Program-made: the position numbers and the translations under genes
Part shown: positions 34,616-45,713 of the stretch, in pieces
How positions within the stretch are numbered: the stretch's first letter is position 1
Layout: each line of letters starts with the position of its first letter
Source of the DNA: Hericium rajendrae
Lineage: Eukaryota > Basidiomycota > Agaricomycetes > Russulales > Hericiaceae
Assembly: GCA_033439255.1 (NCBI GenBank)
Contig: CM065890.1
Span: 1 to 64,000, forward strand
Direction of reading: 5' to 3'
Length of the DNA stretch: 64,000 bases
The notes under the pieces: generated by a model
What the model saw: the letters and a program-made list of their open reading frames with translations, nothing else
Databases searched by the model: none
What the model was told of the DNA's origin: nothing

Positions 34616-36039
34616 GTGGGTGGCAAGAAACATTTCTTTGATCCGTTGAATTGCTTCTTTGTACTATCCAACCCCTGTGAGCAATCGTATCCATCGTCTT
34701 TGCGCATGTCCGCTATCACGCCCAACCATCAGACACCGTCCATTACGCTCCAGGCCAAGATTATCACTGCCCCGATCAAGAAACAAATCGACGCTGAGGC
34801 ACTTCTCGATAGTGGTGCAGAAGGCATCATTATGCACCCCGAGTTTGCCAAGAAACACCAGTTCCCCCTCAAGAAACTCCCTAAACCCTTTTCTGTTCGC
34901 AACGTGGACAACTCCGAAAACATTATGGGCTGGGTTCGCTATTCAGTCAACCAGAACATCCGCATTTACACCAAGGACTCGACGTCCTTCCATGAGGAGA
35001 CAGCTGAGTTCTATCTCATTGACATTGGCGACTACGACATTATCCTTGGGACCAATTGGTTACAGGAACACAACCTTGAAATTGATTGGGTCTCTCGTCG
35101 TGTCGACATGACTCGCTGCCCTCCCTCTTGCACTCTGAATAAACCCCCGGTCAAGAACCTGTCCACTCGCACTGAACGCCGCCACTCAGCCCCTCGTCCA
35201 CCAGTCCTCAGCGCTGCTGCAGTACTGCTCCCCCCACCCTGCCCCCCTCCATTGCTCCCACTGCTCCCACCATTTGTCGCTGCTCCACTTCCCAAATACA
35301 TGATCCCCGCTCGCCGAATCCAAGGTGTCCGCCTTCGCCGCATCCACCTGTCCAAAGTCCCTGCACATCTATTCACCGAGGACGATGACCCCCGACCTAA
35401 TGTCGATGACGACTGGGTTGAAGAGGGCCTTCGCCTAGCTGGTGTTCTCCCTGACTGGGACACACCACCCCCACCAGACGACGACCCCGACTATCAACAC
35501 ACCATCCGTATCTGTCGCTCTTTCACCAACTTGAATGCTCAGAAACTGGCTGAGCGTGTGGCCACTCGTGTTGCAGAGAAGTCCTTTGCTGAGATGGTTC
35601 CCCCTCAGTATCAGGATTTCCAACCTGTCTTCGACGAGGAATCCTCCCACCGCCTCCCCGAACGTCGCCCTTGGGATCATGCCATTGACCTGAAAGATGG
35701 TTTTGAACCCTGCTCCTGCAAGGTCTATCCCATGGCTCCTACTGAGCAGGAGGACCTCAATTCATTCCTTGATGACCAGGTCAAGAAAGGCTACATCCAT
35801 CCTTCCAAATCCCCTATGGTGAGTCCCTTCTTCTTTATCAAGAAAAAAGATGGAAAACTACGCCCCGTCCAGAACTATCGCACCCTCAACAAAGGCACCA
35901 TCAAGAATGAATATCCCCTGCCCCTCATCTCTGAACTTGTTGACAAGCTCAAGGGTGCCAAAGTCTTCTCCAAGATGGACGTTCGTTGGGGTTACAACAA
36001 CGTTCGCATCAAGGAGGGCGACGAATGGAAAGCCGCCTT
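34616..36039 (+). pseudogene. pol of gypsy fossil 2, part before the giant insertion
   Basis: The protease motif LLDSGAEGIIMH is at about 34801-34836. A Pro-rich linker follows, then the N-terminal reverse transcriptase (RRPWDHAIDL at about 35665, [18 protein letters not shown] at about 35829). It is cut within the reverse transcriptase by the element that starts at 36040. Confidence 0.85.
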
Positions 36040-37058
36040 CATCAGTAACCCTCAAATTTTCTGATTCATCTGCAAATTGTCTGTAAATTGTCTGTGAATG
36101 ATTCAATCTTATTTAATTTTGTTTGATTGTTGCTATCAGACAATCAGACAAATCATGTAGGTCCTTAATTTTCAGTCAACTTCAGTCAACTTCAGAAAAA
36201 AATTGTCTGATATCAGAAAAAAATCTGATAACTACAGACATTTTCTAATACTATCAGATAATCTCTGATAACTTCAGACATTTTCTGATACTATCAAACA
36301 TTGTCTGATAGTATCAGAAAACTATCAGACATTGTCTGCCAACATCAGAAAATATCTGAAATGATCAGACATTGTCTAACAGCATCAGAAAATGTCTGAC
36401 AGAATTAGACTTTGTCTAACAACTTTAAACATTATCTGATGTCTTCAGATATTTTCTGATACTATCAGAGATTGTTAGACCATTATCAGAGAATGTTTTA
36501 AGTGATCAAAATTTGTTTTGATGTTTAAAAGATATTAGAGTCAGATTTTGCATTGACATTCAACTTGAAGTGCATCACATCAATCAAACATTCTCAGAAT
36601 CTTACTAAGTAAAAATCAGACAATATCAGATAATTATCAGAACATATCATGTTCATCAAAGCCCATTCAGACATATTGTATCTCATATCAGACACCAATC
36701 AGTCAATCAGACTTCAATCAGAAGAACTCAGTTTTACTTTCAGAATGTGTTAAAGAGCTTTCAGCTCAAAATCAGGCTTTTCAGCCAGTATTCAGAGACT
36801 CAGAATCACACCAAATTATCAGAAGTCTGACAGTTCAACATATTCTGAAATCAGACATATAGACAAACCTTCATCAGCCCTCAGACATTTTTCAGTCACA
36901 GATATTCAGTTCAAACCTCACATAGGATCTAAATTACAAAAGTCTGGACAAATATAAAAATTATGACATGTAAAACACTCAAACGATGCTATGCCAGGAC
37001 TCAGAGAGCACCAGGTGCACAGGAATATACAACCCCAGCTGAAAATCACCATGAACCA

Positions 37059-37253
37059 CTAGCACAGGACTTCCTTGACCATTGCGTCAAGGTTCTGCAG
37101 TGCGAATGCATCATCGTACATTAGCAGGTAGCCCACAACACTGTCGATCTCACTCTGCACTCCCACATACTTAAATAGCATGACATGCTCGAGCCCACGG
37201 CGGTGTGCAGCACTCGTGAGGAAGGGATGCACGCGGGAAGGAAGAGTACGCAC
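37059..37253 (-). CDS. Small open frame at the outer end of the leftward modules (hypothetical)
   Basis: A 64-codon minus-strand frame, also present in the sister copy at 49380-49574, encodes a protein-like C-terminal run (HVMLFKYVGVQSEIDSVVGY) ending at TAG. It follows the minus-strand intron-hairpin modules and could be a terminal exon of a spliced transcript from the core. I do not recognise a family. Conservation between two recent copies is not independent evidence of selection. Confidence 0.25.
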   Translation of the reverse strand: MRTLPSRVHPFLTSAAHRRGLEHVMLFKYVGVQSEIDSVVGYLLMYDDAFALQNLDAMVKEVLC

Positions 37254-37599
37254 GTGTCAGCACCGTCAGCACAGACGCTTGCAGTGGTTCATATGATGCC
37301 AAGCTTATCGCGCGCACAGGCCTGCAACGTAGCTTGGGCCCGCATCACTCGTGTTCTGCATCACATCAGTTAATGGTCAGAGAGTCGAGGAGAGCAGGAC
37401 ACGCACCACATCCGCCGTCAAACGGTGCCCGCGCGAGCAATGCAGGTAGGCACGAAACAGTTGCGGTGACGTGGCATGTTGTTGATGCCATAAGCAGGAT
37501 GTTGATGGCGAGGTGTGCATGACGTGGCATATGGTGTTGACCAGAGGCGAGTATGCAGGCACGAGAGGACAAGCGTGGGGATGGGGTCGATGGTCGCTC

Positions 37600-37800
37600 C
37601 CTTCATTAGTACAGAAGACACGAATCCAATGCAATTTACTCACCTGCGAGCATGCTGGGTGGATGCAAGGGATATGGATGATGTAGCAGCGATGGACAAG
37701 AGGCAGCTAGGGGCGAAGGAGTGAAGAGTGAGAAGAGAGTATCGCTCGACAACGAGCGTTACTCTCTTCGTTAGTACACGAGAACGAAGGGGATCAACAA
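37600..37800 (-). repeat. Leftward intron-hairpin modules (element B copy 1)
   Basis: On the minus strand, donor GTAAGT near 37812, branch TACTAAC near 37776 and hairpin GAGTAACGCTCG...CGAGCGATACTC (37736-37768) form one module. Donor GTGAGT near 37646 and TACTAAT near 37611 form a second without a hairpin. Orientation is away from the core at about 37990. Confidence 0.55.
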
Positions 37801-37959
37801 ATCGTACTTACCTTGATTCCCTAAGTATTTGCTGATCCTCACGCGGCTCGAATTCTTGCGGTGCTTGCTTCAATAAGAGGAAGAAAGAGAAAGGAAAGGG
37901 GGAGAGACGAATGGGATAAGGCAGAGTGCAAGTTCAACGTTGAACGACATGTTGAACTC

Positions 37960-38045
37960 GACGCGCGTTCCCGGAGATTGCCGAAAGGGGATTGCCGACC
38001 GGGCCGGTGGCTGCCACAACGGGTTGCACGTTGAAGTCGTGCTTG
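37960..38045. other. GC-rich core between divergent modules (element B copy 1)
   Basis: It contains GATTGCCGACCGGGCCGGT at about 37990-38008 plus ATTGCCGAAAGGGG and a CGCGCGTT-type word, matching the core of element A. It lies between oppositely oriented module arms. A bidirectional promoter role is inferred, not shown. Confidence 0.55.
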
Positions 38046-38099
38046 TCTCTCGTTATCTCTTCCTGCCCCTTCATTAATCCTCGTTTCCGACGATTTCAA

Positions 38100-39275
38100 G
38101 GCCTGAAGGACGTTTCAAAACTGGCTAGGGCTTGATAAGGCTCGAAGGTGAGTTAATAAAACTCGTATTTTCGTATTTATCGTGCTAACGCGGGGAGTAC
38201 TGCTCGTCATGGAGCAGTACTCCTCGTTTTCTGGGCTTCGTCGACACAGAAGGCCAGAGGGACATTTGGAAAGGCGGAGGGACTTGGTAGAGACAAGGTG
38301 AGTGAAAATATTATCAAGTTTACTGTCTATTATGCTAATTGGGGGAGTATTGCTCATTTTCGAGCAATACTCCCCGATCTCTTCCTACCCCCCTCTCCAT
38401 CGGCTCTCCTGCATCCCGCACGCCTCCTCCCGTGCCCCATTTCCCCCGTCCAATCCGCCCCTCGTCCAACGCGCTCCCCGTACACCTTTTCTATCGCGCG
38501 CAAGACTCTGCACGGATGTACACCAGTCCGCGCGGATCAACCGATACATACGACCCCGCACTGATCTGCATAGCCCCGCGCGGACCGCGTGTGTCCGTCG
38601 CACCTCGCACGAGCTGGAGGGATATTTGAAAAAAAGAGAGACTTATGAGCCTCATAGGCCAAGGTGAGTAACAGTAACGAATATATTCATGTTTATCGTG
38701 CTAATACAGGGAGTACTGCTCGTTCTCGAGCAGTACTCCCTTTTTTTCTTCGTTTGCCTCAACACACACATCCCCGCACGCCGAAGTGCTCTTCTGCACC
38801 CCACGTCCTGCACGCGGCCTCTCGCGTGCCCCCATCTCCCGCACACTCCGCCTTTCGCGTAGCCCATCTCCCACCTGCCATGAGTCTATCATGCCCAGCT
38901 CTGCGCGGATGCATGAGGTCCCGGTGCCTCGTGCACGTCTCCCGTCCCCCGTTACCGTTGACTCTCCCTCCGCCTCCCCCTGCACGCCTGCACGTCCTCA
39001 CGCACGACCCTGCGTGACCTCGCATGACCCCGGAGCTGCACGTTCGCGTGCATGGCCTCACCATTGCACGCACGGCCTCGCATGAACGTGCACGGCCCCG
39101 CGGTCACATGTGTGGCCCCATGTCGGTGTTCTGATGACTTTGAAGGATGGATGATGACTCAAAAAAGACTAGGGTGGATAAGGATTAAAAGTAAGTTCAA
39201 AAAAATCTTCTTTCGTGTCTACCATGCTTACGTGGGGTGTACTGCTCAGTTTCGAGCAGTACTTCCCACTCTGTG
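38100..39275 (+). repeat. Rightward arm of four intron-hairpin modules (element B copy 1)
   Basis: Modules in order have donors at about 38148, 38299, 38661 and 39190 and branch-like GCTAAC, GCTAAT, GCTAAT and GCTTAC. Hairpins lie at 38192-38226, 38341-38375, 38708-38740 and 39233-39269. The first implied intron (38148-38197) is 50 bp. The last module is duplicated at about 40427-40507 by the tandem duplication. The sequence between hairpins is C-rich and ends in a CCGCACG...CACCCCACG-type stretch. Confidence 0.6.
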
Positions 39276-41248
39276 TGCTGCCTCGACACCCACCAAACCC
39301 TGTCCCTCACCTTTCCCGTGCCTCGCACCCTACATGCTGTCTCTTCGTTCCCCTCGTCCCGCATCTCGTGCCCTCTGCCCACCGTCCACCCTCACTTCCC
39401 CATCGTGTCGCGTGCAGCTGTGCACGGACTAATATGTCTCATGTCTGAATTGAATGTAGATGCCTGACTCTAAATAATTTTGCCTGACATTTGTGATTTG
39501 TCTGATATTCTATAGAATGTCCAGGAATAATCATTGTGTCTGATATGAAGCCAATGTCTAAAAGGTCTGATCATGTTCAAAATTTTGAGACCTAAATGAT
39601 AGTATCTGAAAAATGAAGGCCTAACTAATTTTGTGTGATATTTTACAAACTGTTTGACTATACTTCTTGTATCTGACAGAATTTTGAAGTCCAACAGATC
39701 TGACTAGTCTGAAAAATAAAGACTTACATGATTATACCTAATTTCTGTAACTAGTCAGCTGCCAGTGTTCATATAATGTCTGACAACAATTCTTTATATC
39801 TGACAAGATGTTAAAGTCTGAAGGTCTAATTTGGTCTGAAAAATAGAGATCTACATGATGATATCTGATATTTTTTTTTCTAATAGCAGATCAAGTTTTT
39901 GATGACACATCAAAGTCTGAAAGGTCTAACCTTATCTGAAAGATAGAGGTCTACATAATTATGTCTGATGTTCATAAAATTTCTAAAGATTTTTCAAATA
40001 TCTGACAACAATGCACGCCGAAGTGCTCTTCTGCACCCCACGTCCTGCACGCGGCCTCTCGCGTGCCCCCATCTCCCGCACACTCCGCCTTTCGCGTAGC
40101 CCATCTCCCACCTGCCATGAGTCTATCATGCCCAGCTCTGCGCGGATGCATGAGGTCCCGGTGCCTCGTGCACGTCTCCCGTCCCCCGTTACCGTTGACT
40201 CTCCCTCCGCCTCCCCCTGCACGCCTGCACGTCCTCACGCACGACCCTGCGTGACCTCGCATGACCCCGGAGCTGCACGTTCGCGTGCATGGCCTCACCA
40301 TTGCACGCACGGCCTCGCATGAACGTGCACGGCCCCGCGGTCACATGTGTGGCCCCATGTCGGTGTTCTGATGACTTTGAAGGATGGATGATGACTCAAA
40401 AAAGACTAGGGTGGATAAGGATTAAAAGTAAGTTCAAAAAAATCTTCTTTCGTGTCTACCATGCTTACGTGGGGTGTACTGCTCAGTTTCGAGCAGTACT
40501 TCCCACTCTGTGTGCTGCCTCGACACCCACCAAACCCTGTCCCTCACCTTTCCCGTGCCTCGCACCCTACATGCTGTCTCTTCGTTCCCCTCGTCCCGCA
40601 TCTCGTGCCCTCTGCCCACCGTCCACCCTCACTTCCCCATCGTGTCGCGTGCAGCTGTGCACGGACTAATATGTCTCATGTCTGAATTGAATGTAGATGC
40701 CTGACTCTAAATAATTTTGCCTGACATTTGTGATTTGTCTGATATTCTATAGAATGTCCAGGAATAATCATTGTGTCTGATATGAAGCCAATGTCTAAAA
40801 GGTCTGATCATGTTCAAAATTTTGAGACCTAAATGATAGTATCTGAAAAATGAAGGCCTAACTAATTTTGTGTGATATTTTACAAACTGTTTGACTATAC
40901 TTCTTGTATCTGACAGAATTTTGAAGTCCAACAGATCTGACTAGTCTGAAAAATAAAGACTTACATGATTATACCTAATTTCTGTAACTAGTCAGCTGCC
41001 AGTGTTCATATAATGTCTGACAACAATTCTTTATATCTGACAAGATGTTAAAGTCTGAAGGTCTAATTTGGTCTGAAAAATAGAGATCTACATGATGATA
41101 TCTGATATTTTTTTTCTAATAGCAGATCAAGTTTTTGATGACACATCAAAGTCTGAAAGGTCTAACCTTATCTGAAAGATAGAGGTCTACATAATTATGT
41201 CTGATGTTCATAAAATTTCTAAAGATTTTTCAAATATCTGACAACAAT
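38776..41248 (+). repeat. 1237-bp tandem duplication inside element B copy 1
   Basis: Unit 1 is 38776-40012 and unit 2 is 40013-41248. Unit 2 differs by a single base in a T run by eye. The junction joins CTGACAACAAT (subterminal array) to GCACGCCGAAG (module arm). Copy 2 of the element has only one unit, so the duplication is recent and specific to this copy. Confidence 0.9.
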
Positions 41249-41384
41249 CCTTATATCTGACAACATGTTAAAGTCTGAATTGTCTAACTTGATCTGAAAA
41301 TTTAAGACTTACATAGTGATGTCTGATATTTTTATTTTTTTGATAGCAGATCAAGTTTCTGATGACATATCAAAGTCTGAAAGG

Positions 41385-41940
41385 TCTGATTTTGTCTGAG
41401 AAATAGAGACCTACATGATTATGTCTGATGATTTTAGATTGTCTGATAAGAATTCTTATATCTGACAACATGTCAAAGTCTGAAAGGTCTGATTTTGTCT
41501 GAGAAATAGAGACCTACATGATTTGTCTGATGATTTTAGAATGTCTGATAAAGATTTGTATATCTGACAACATGTCAAAGTCTGAAAGATCTGATTTTGT
41601 CTGAGAAATAGAGACCTACATGATTATGTCTGATGATTTTAGATTGTCTGATAAGAATTCTTATATCTGGCAACATGTCAAAGTCTGAAAGATCTGATTT
41701 TGTCTGAGAAACAGAGACCTACATGATTTGTCTGATGATTTTAAAATGTCTGATAAGGATTTGTATATCTGACAACATGTCAAAGTCTGAAAGGTCTGAT
41801 TTTGTCTGAGAAATAGAGACCTACATGATTTGTCTGATGATTTTAGAATGTCTGATAAGGATTCTTATATCTGACAACATGTCAAAGTCTGAAAGATCTA
41901 ATTTTGTCTGAGAAACAGAGACCTACATGATTATGTCTGA
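41385..41940 (+). repeat. TCTGA tandem array with a period of about 103 bp
   Basis: About six head-to-tail units each hold GATTTTGTCTGAGAAATAG, AGACCTACATGATT and ATATCTGACAACATGTC. The array is mirrored at about 45940-46500 in copy 2. It is a candidate subterminal transposase-binding array of this element. Confidence 0.75.
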
Positions 41941-42159
41941 TACATTGGATTTTTTCTGAAACAGCCTCTAATTTCTGAAAAAATCATCTACTTCTGTAGA
42001 TATTTGAAAATCTGATAACTCTGATAGCATCTGAAATTTTTCTGAAGTTGAAAAAGTATCTACTCATTGTTTTATTCATATTTGGGTATCAGATATTTAA
42101 AAATTTTCAGATCAGTCAGACCATCAGACCAGCCATTAAATTTGGCTCTTCCTGATGTT

Positions 42160-44275
42160 CAAAACTAACTGCGGTCTCTTTGAACCCCTGGTGATGTTTT
42201 TTGGTCTTACCAACTCTCCTGCCACGTTCCAAGGAATGATGAATGAACTTTTCAAGGATCTCATTGATATGGGCAAAGTCGTCATCTACATGGACGATAT
42301 CCTCATTTTCACCGAAACCCTCGAAGAACATCGCAACCTTGTGCGCAAGGTCCTCCAATGCCTCCAGGACAATGACCTCTTCCTCAAACCAGAGAAGTGC
42401 TCGTTCGAGCAGCCCTCAGTTGAGTTCCTCGGTCTCATCGTCTCCCATAACACGCTCGCCATGGACCCCGTCAAGGTTGCAGGCATCGCTGAATGGCCTG
42501 CCCCTCATAACATCAAGGACGTCCAGTCCTTTGTTGGCTTTGGCAACTTCTATCGACGCTTTATCCAAAACTTCTCAAAAGTTGCTCATCCCATGTTTGA
42601 CCTTACCAAGAAAGACCATCCTTGGGCCTGGTCTGCTGACTGTCAACATGCCTTTGTGGCTCTTAAAGCTGCGTTCACCTCGTCCCCAGTCCTTATCATG
42701 CCTGACCCGTCCAAACCCTACCTGGTTGAGGTCGATGCCTCAGACTATGCCACAGGAGGTATCCTATCTCAGCACGGGGAGGACGAGCAATGGCACCCTG
42801 TTGCTTACATCTCCAAAGCCTTCACCGCCCCCAAACGCAACTACGACATTTATGACAAGGAACTCCTGGCCATCATCCATGCCCTCGAAGCCTGGCGCCA
42901 CTACCTGGAAGGTTCTTCCCATACTGTGGAGATCTGGACCGACCATAAGAACCTGGAATACTTCAAGTCTGCCCAAAAGCTGAGTCATTGTCAGGCTCGC
43001 TGGGCTCTCTTCCTCACTTGTTTCGACTTCACCCTGATCCACAAACCTGGTATTCATCACCGGCCAGATGCCATGTTGAGACGACCTGACCATGGAGAAG
43101 GGGTGGACAATGACAACTCCGATCGTGTCCTCCTCGACCCCAAGTACTTCCAGATCCGTGCTACACATCCAGCTGCTGTCAAGTCCATTGGCAATGCTGA
43201 TCTTCACCAATGCATTCGCAATGCCAAGACCAAGGACATTGAGGTTGTTCAAGCCCTTGATGTGATCCTGAACAATGGTCCTCGCTCCTTCGTCAAGAAC
43301 CTCCAAGAATGGAACTACGAGGATGGCCTCATCCTCTTTCGTGGCAAAGTCTACATCCCTGCTGACAAGGACCTTCATCGGGACATCATCAAGCTGCATC
43401 ATGACACCCCCATGGCTGGTCACCCAGGACACTACAAGACCTATGAGCTCCTCAGTCGCAACTACTGGTGGCCCGGTATGTCTGTCTTCGTTCGTGATTA
43501 TGTTGATGGCTGTGCTACCTGCCAGGCCACCAAGGTTCAAAATCACCGCCCTCATGTTGAAACAATTCCCAATGCCATCTCTACCCGTCCCTTCCAAGAT
43601 ATTACCTCGGACTTCATCATCAAACTCCCAGAATGCCAAGGCTATGACTCCATCAATGTGGTCGTCGACCATTTTACAAAGCACGTCTCCTTCACTCCTT
43701 GTAAAGAGACCATTACCAGTGATGGCACAGTCGACATCCTTTTTGACAGGATTTATCGGAACTATGGCCTCTGGGAACGCCTCATCTCTGATCGTGGCCC
43801 ACAGTATACAGGCAAAGTCATGCATGGCGTCTTTGACAAACTTGGTATCAAGTCCTCCCTCAGCACCGCCTATCATCCACAGACCGACAGTGAGTCAGAA
43901 CGCGTCAATCAAGAACTCGAGCAGTTCCTTCGTACCTTCTGCAACTACCGTCAGGATGATTGGGTCCAATGGCTCCCTTACGCTGAGTTCTCGCACAACC
44001 ACTGTATCCACAGCGCCACTAACCGAGCTCCATTTGAAATGCTCCTCGGCTATATTCCCACTGCCATCCCCACTGTCAACCCCACATCGTCTACACCCGT
44101 CGTCGAGGATCGTTTCCGTCACCTCGAACAACTTCGCACTGAGGTCCAGGCCAGCCTTCAAACAGCTGCTGATCTCATGAAGCGCAACAACCAGGACCAT
44201 ATGCATGACACCATCCACTTCCAGGTTGGTGACAAGGTCTGGCTCGATGGCAAGAACATCAAAACCACATGACCC
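42160..44275 (+). pseudogene. pol of gypsy fossil 2, part after the giant insertion
   Basis: This contains [13 protein letters not shown], the catalytic YMDD at about 42288, RNase H (VEVDASDYATGGILSQ at about 42727), the integrase HHCC region (HHDTPMAGHPGH at about 43396, CATC about 43513) and the DDE core to about 44000. A long open stretch remains, which fits modest age. Confidence 0.88.
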
Positions 44276-44380
44276 AAAGCTAAGCTTGCTGATTGACGCC
44301 TGGGACCTTTCAAAATCACTGACGTCCTGGGCCCAGTCTCTTATCGACTGAAGCTACCGCCCACCTGGCGTATCCACCCG

Positions 44381-44600
44381 GTGTTCCACACGTCCCTGTT
44401 GTCCCCTTACAAGGAAACCGATGCTCATGGTCCCAACTTCCCTGCACCACCACCTGACCTTGTGGAGGGCGAGGAAGAGTACGAAGTTGAGTCTGTCCTC
44501 GATGCTCGTCTCACCCGGAACAAACGCGGCATTGAATACCTCATCAAATGGGCAGGCTACCCTGATTCAGAAAATTAGTGGCTTTCACGTACCTCCCTTT
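44381..44600 (+). pseudogene. Chromodomain of gypsy fossil 2
   Basis: The segment encodes FHTSLLSPYKETD, then EVESVLDARL and YLIKWAGYPDSEN, a chromodomain start and aromatic cage as in fossil 1. It ends shortly before the 3' LTR. Confidence 0.8.
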
Positions 44601-44744
44601 CCAATGCCCATGGTGCAATCACCGACTTCTACACCCACCATCTGCATGCACTCAAGGCTCCCAATCTTCGTGGACTCATCTACCTCGACCCCGTCCATGC
44701 TCATCACGCACTCCAGGCGAAAGTGCGTCTTAGAGAGGGGATGA

Positions 44745-45167
44745 TGTCATGGATCGCTCCATTTCTCTCTGCCCTTTTCTCTGCCATCAAGGCATCACGT
44801 CGGTCATGTGCTCCAGCAGCCCCATCACATGTTCACTTCCTCACATGACCTGGGGCTATCCTTCACCCATGCTCTTGTTCCCCTTTGGGACATCCTATTG
44901 ATCTCCCTCCCATTGTTCTCCTTTTGGCCACCATTGTTCTCACTCTATTGTTCGACCCATTATGGTGTCCATTGTTCTTTTCCCATTGTCGTCCTAGTAC
45001 TTATAGGCTCCCTGTCGCTCGCCTATTTCCCTAGATTGTCCATTTCATCTGTACCGTACTGTACCTCCAATACAGGTCACTGCGCTGCTAGTCGCTCTCT
45101 GCTCTCTCGCTCCCATCATCGCTGGTGACTTGGGTGGTTCTCTGCTGTCTACGACCGAGTCTTGACA
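44745..45167 (+). repeat. 3' LTR of gypsy fossil 2
   Basis: 423 bp, paired with 31793-32215 and preceded by a purine tract (AGAGAGGGGATGA). Confidence 0.92.
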
Positions 45168-45172
45168 GGCCT

Positions 45173-45713
45173 GGGGGCAGCAGAGAAAGCACAGGATCAG
45201 CACCAGCTGCAGGGTGGCTGAGAGCACAGTCGAGGGCTGCACAGCAGGTGATGCTAGTGCAGCAGAATCAGTGATGAATGGGTCATCATCAGGGGCAGGT
45301 GGGTGGGTGACATCACTAGGCAAGATCACATCAGCAAACCTTTCCATTTACTTGTTGATCTGGTTTGTCTTTTTTTGATCTGGTTGATCTGGTTTTGATC
45401 TGGTTTTTTTCTGAAATTTTTTAAAAGCAGTTTGAGTGATTTTTAATATGTACATCATAGATAAAAAGGATGCAATATCATAATAACAAATATTAGAAAG
45501 CTCAAATTGCATATTTCAAAAAATTTTCAGATGAAAACCAGATCAACCAGATAAAAACCAGATCAACCAGATCAAAAAAAGACAAACCAGATCAACAAGT
45601 AAATGGAAAGGTTTGCTGATGCAGGCCTTGCTGCAGTAAAGCGAAAATATAATCAAAACATAGTTAAATAAATTAGTATAAGACAAAAGAGAAACATAAG
45701 AACATAAGACATA
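45173..45713 (-). other. 5' region of the split LINE/host-like unit, with a MITE
   Basis: On the minus strand this continues upstream of 31792. It has an acidic/Pro-rich open stretch (VTHPPAPDDDPF at about 45300) and, just 5' of it, an acceptor-like TTTACTGCAG (AG at 45631-45632). The donor GTAGGT at about 50671-50676 would make an intron into which element B copy 2 inserted. Whether this is the LINE's own leader or a host exon next to it is unresolved. Confidence 0.4.
45327..45621. mobile_element. 295-bp foldback MITE, CATCAGCAAACC subfamily, copy 1
   Basis: Ends are CATCAGCAAACCTTTCC and the inverse. The 2-bp duplication is CA (45325-45326, 45622-45623). The arms are rich in GATCTGGTT/AACCAGATC words around an AT-rich centre. 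It is nearly identical to 52850-53141. Confidence 0.93.

Larger units (their letters stand above)
36040..42157. mobile_element. Giant non-autonomous CATCAG-family element B, copy 1 (6.1 kb)
   Basis: It begins CATCAGTAACCCTC and ends GGCTCTTCCTGATG, flanked by TT at 36038-36039 and 42158-42159. Subterminal arrays are TCTGA-rich. The motif phrase GACCTACATGATT occurs direct near the right end and inverted near the left end (about 36155). The middle has the divergent module array around a GC-rich core at about 37990. It carries a 1237-bp tandem duplication (38776-40012, 40013-41248) absent from copy 2 (45714-50593), to which it is otherwise nearly identical in inverted orientation. No transposase is encoded. 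Confidence 0.9.
31793..45167 (+). mobile_element. Ty3/gypsy chromovirus fossil 2 (with nested insertions)
   Basis: LTRs begin TGTCAYGGATCGCTCC and end GAGTCTTGACA. The target repeat GGCCT lies at 31788-31792 and 45168-45172. Order is 5' LTR, gag with CCHC knuckle, protease, reverse transcriptase, RNase H, integrase, chromodomain, purine tract and 3' LTR. It is interrupted by elements 34395-34551 and 36040-42157. Otherwise it looks close to whole, with only a few breaks. The LTRs differ at about 12 of 423 positions by eye (11 transitions), so it is somewhat older than fossil 1. It lies in the 5' part of the LINE unit. Confidence 0.93.

Noticed and set aside
41385-41940. Regularly spaced repeats resembling a CRISPR array
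   Set aside because: The spacers are repeats themselves, the setting is a eukaryotic transposon end, and no cas genes are present.
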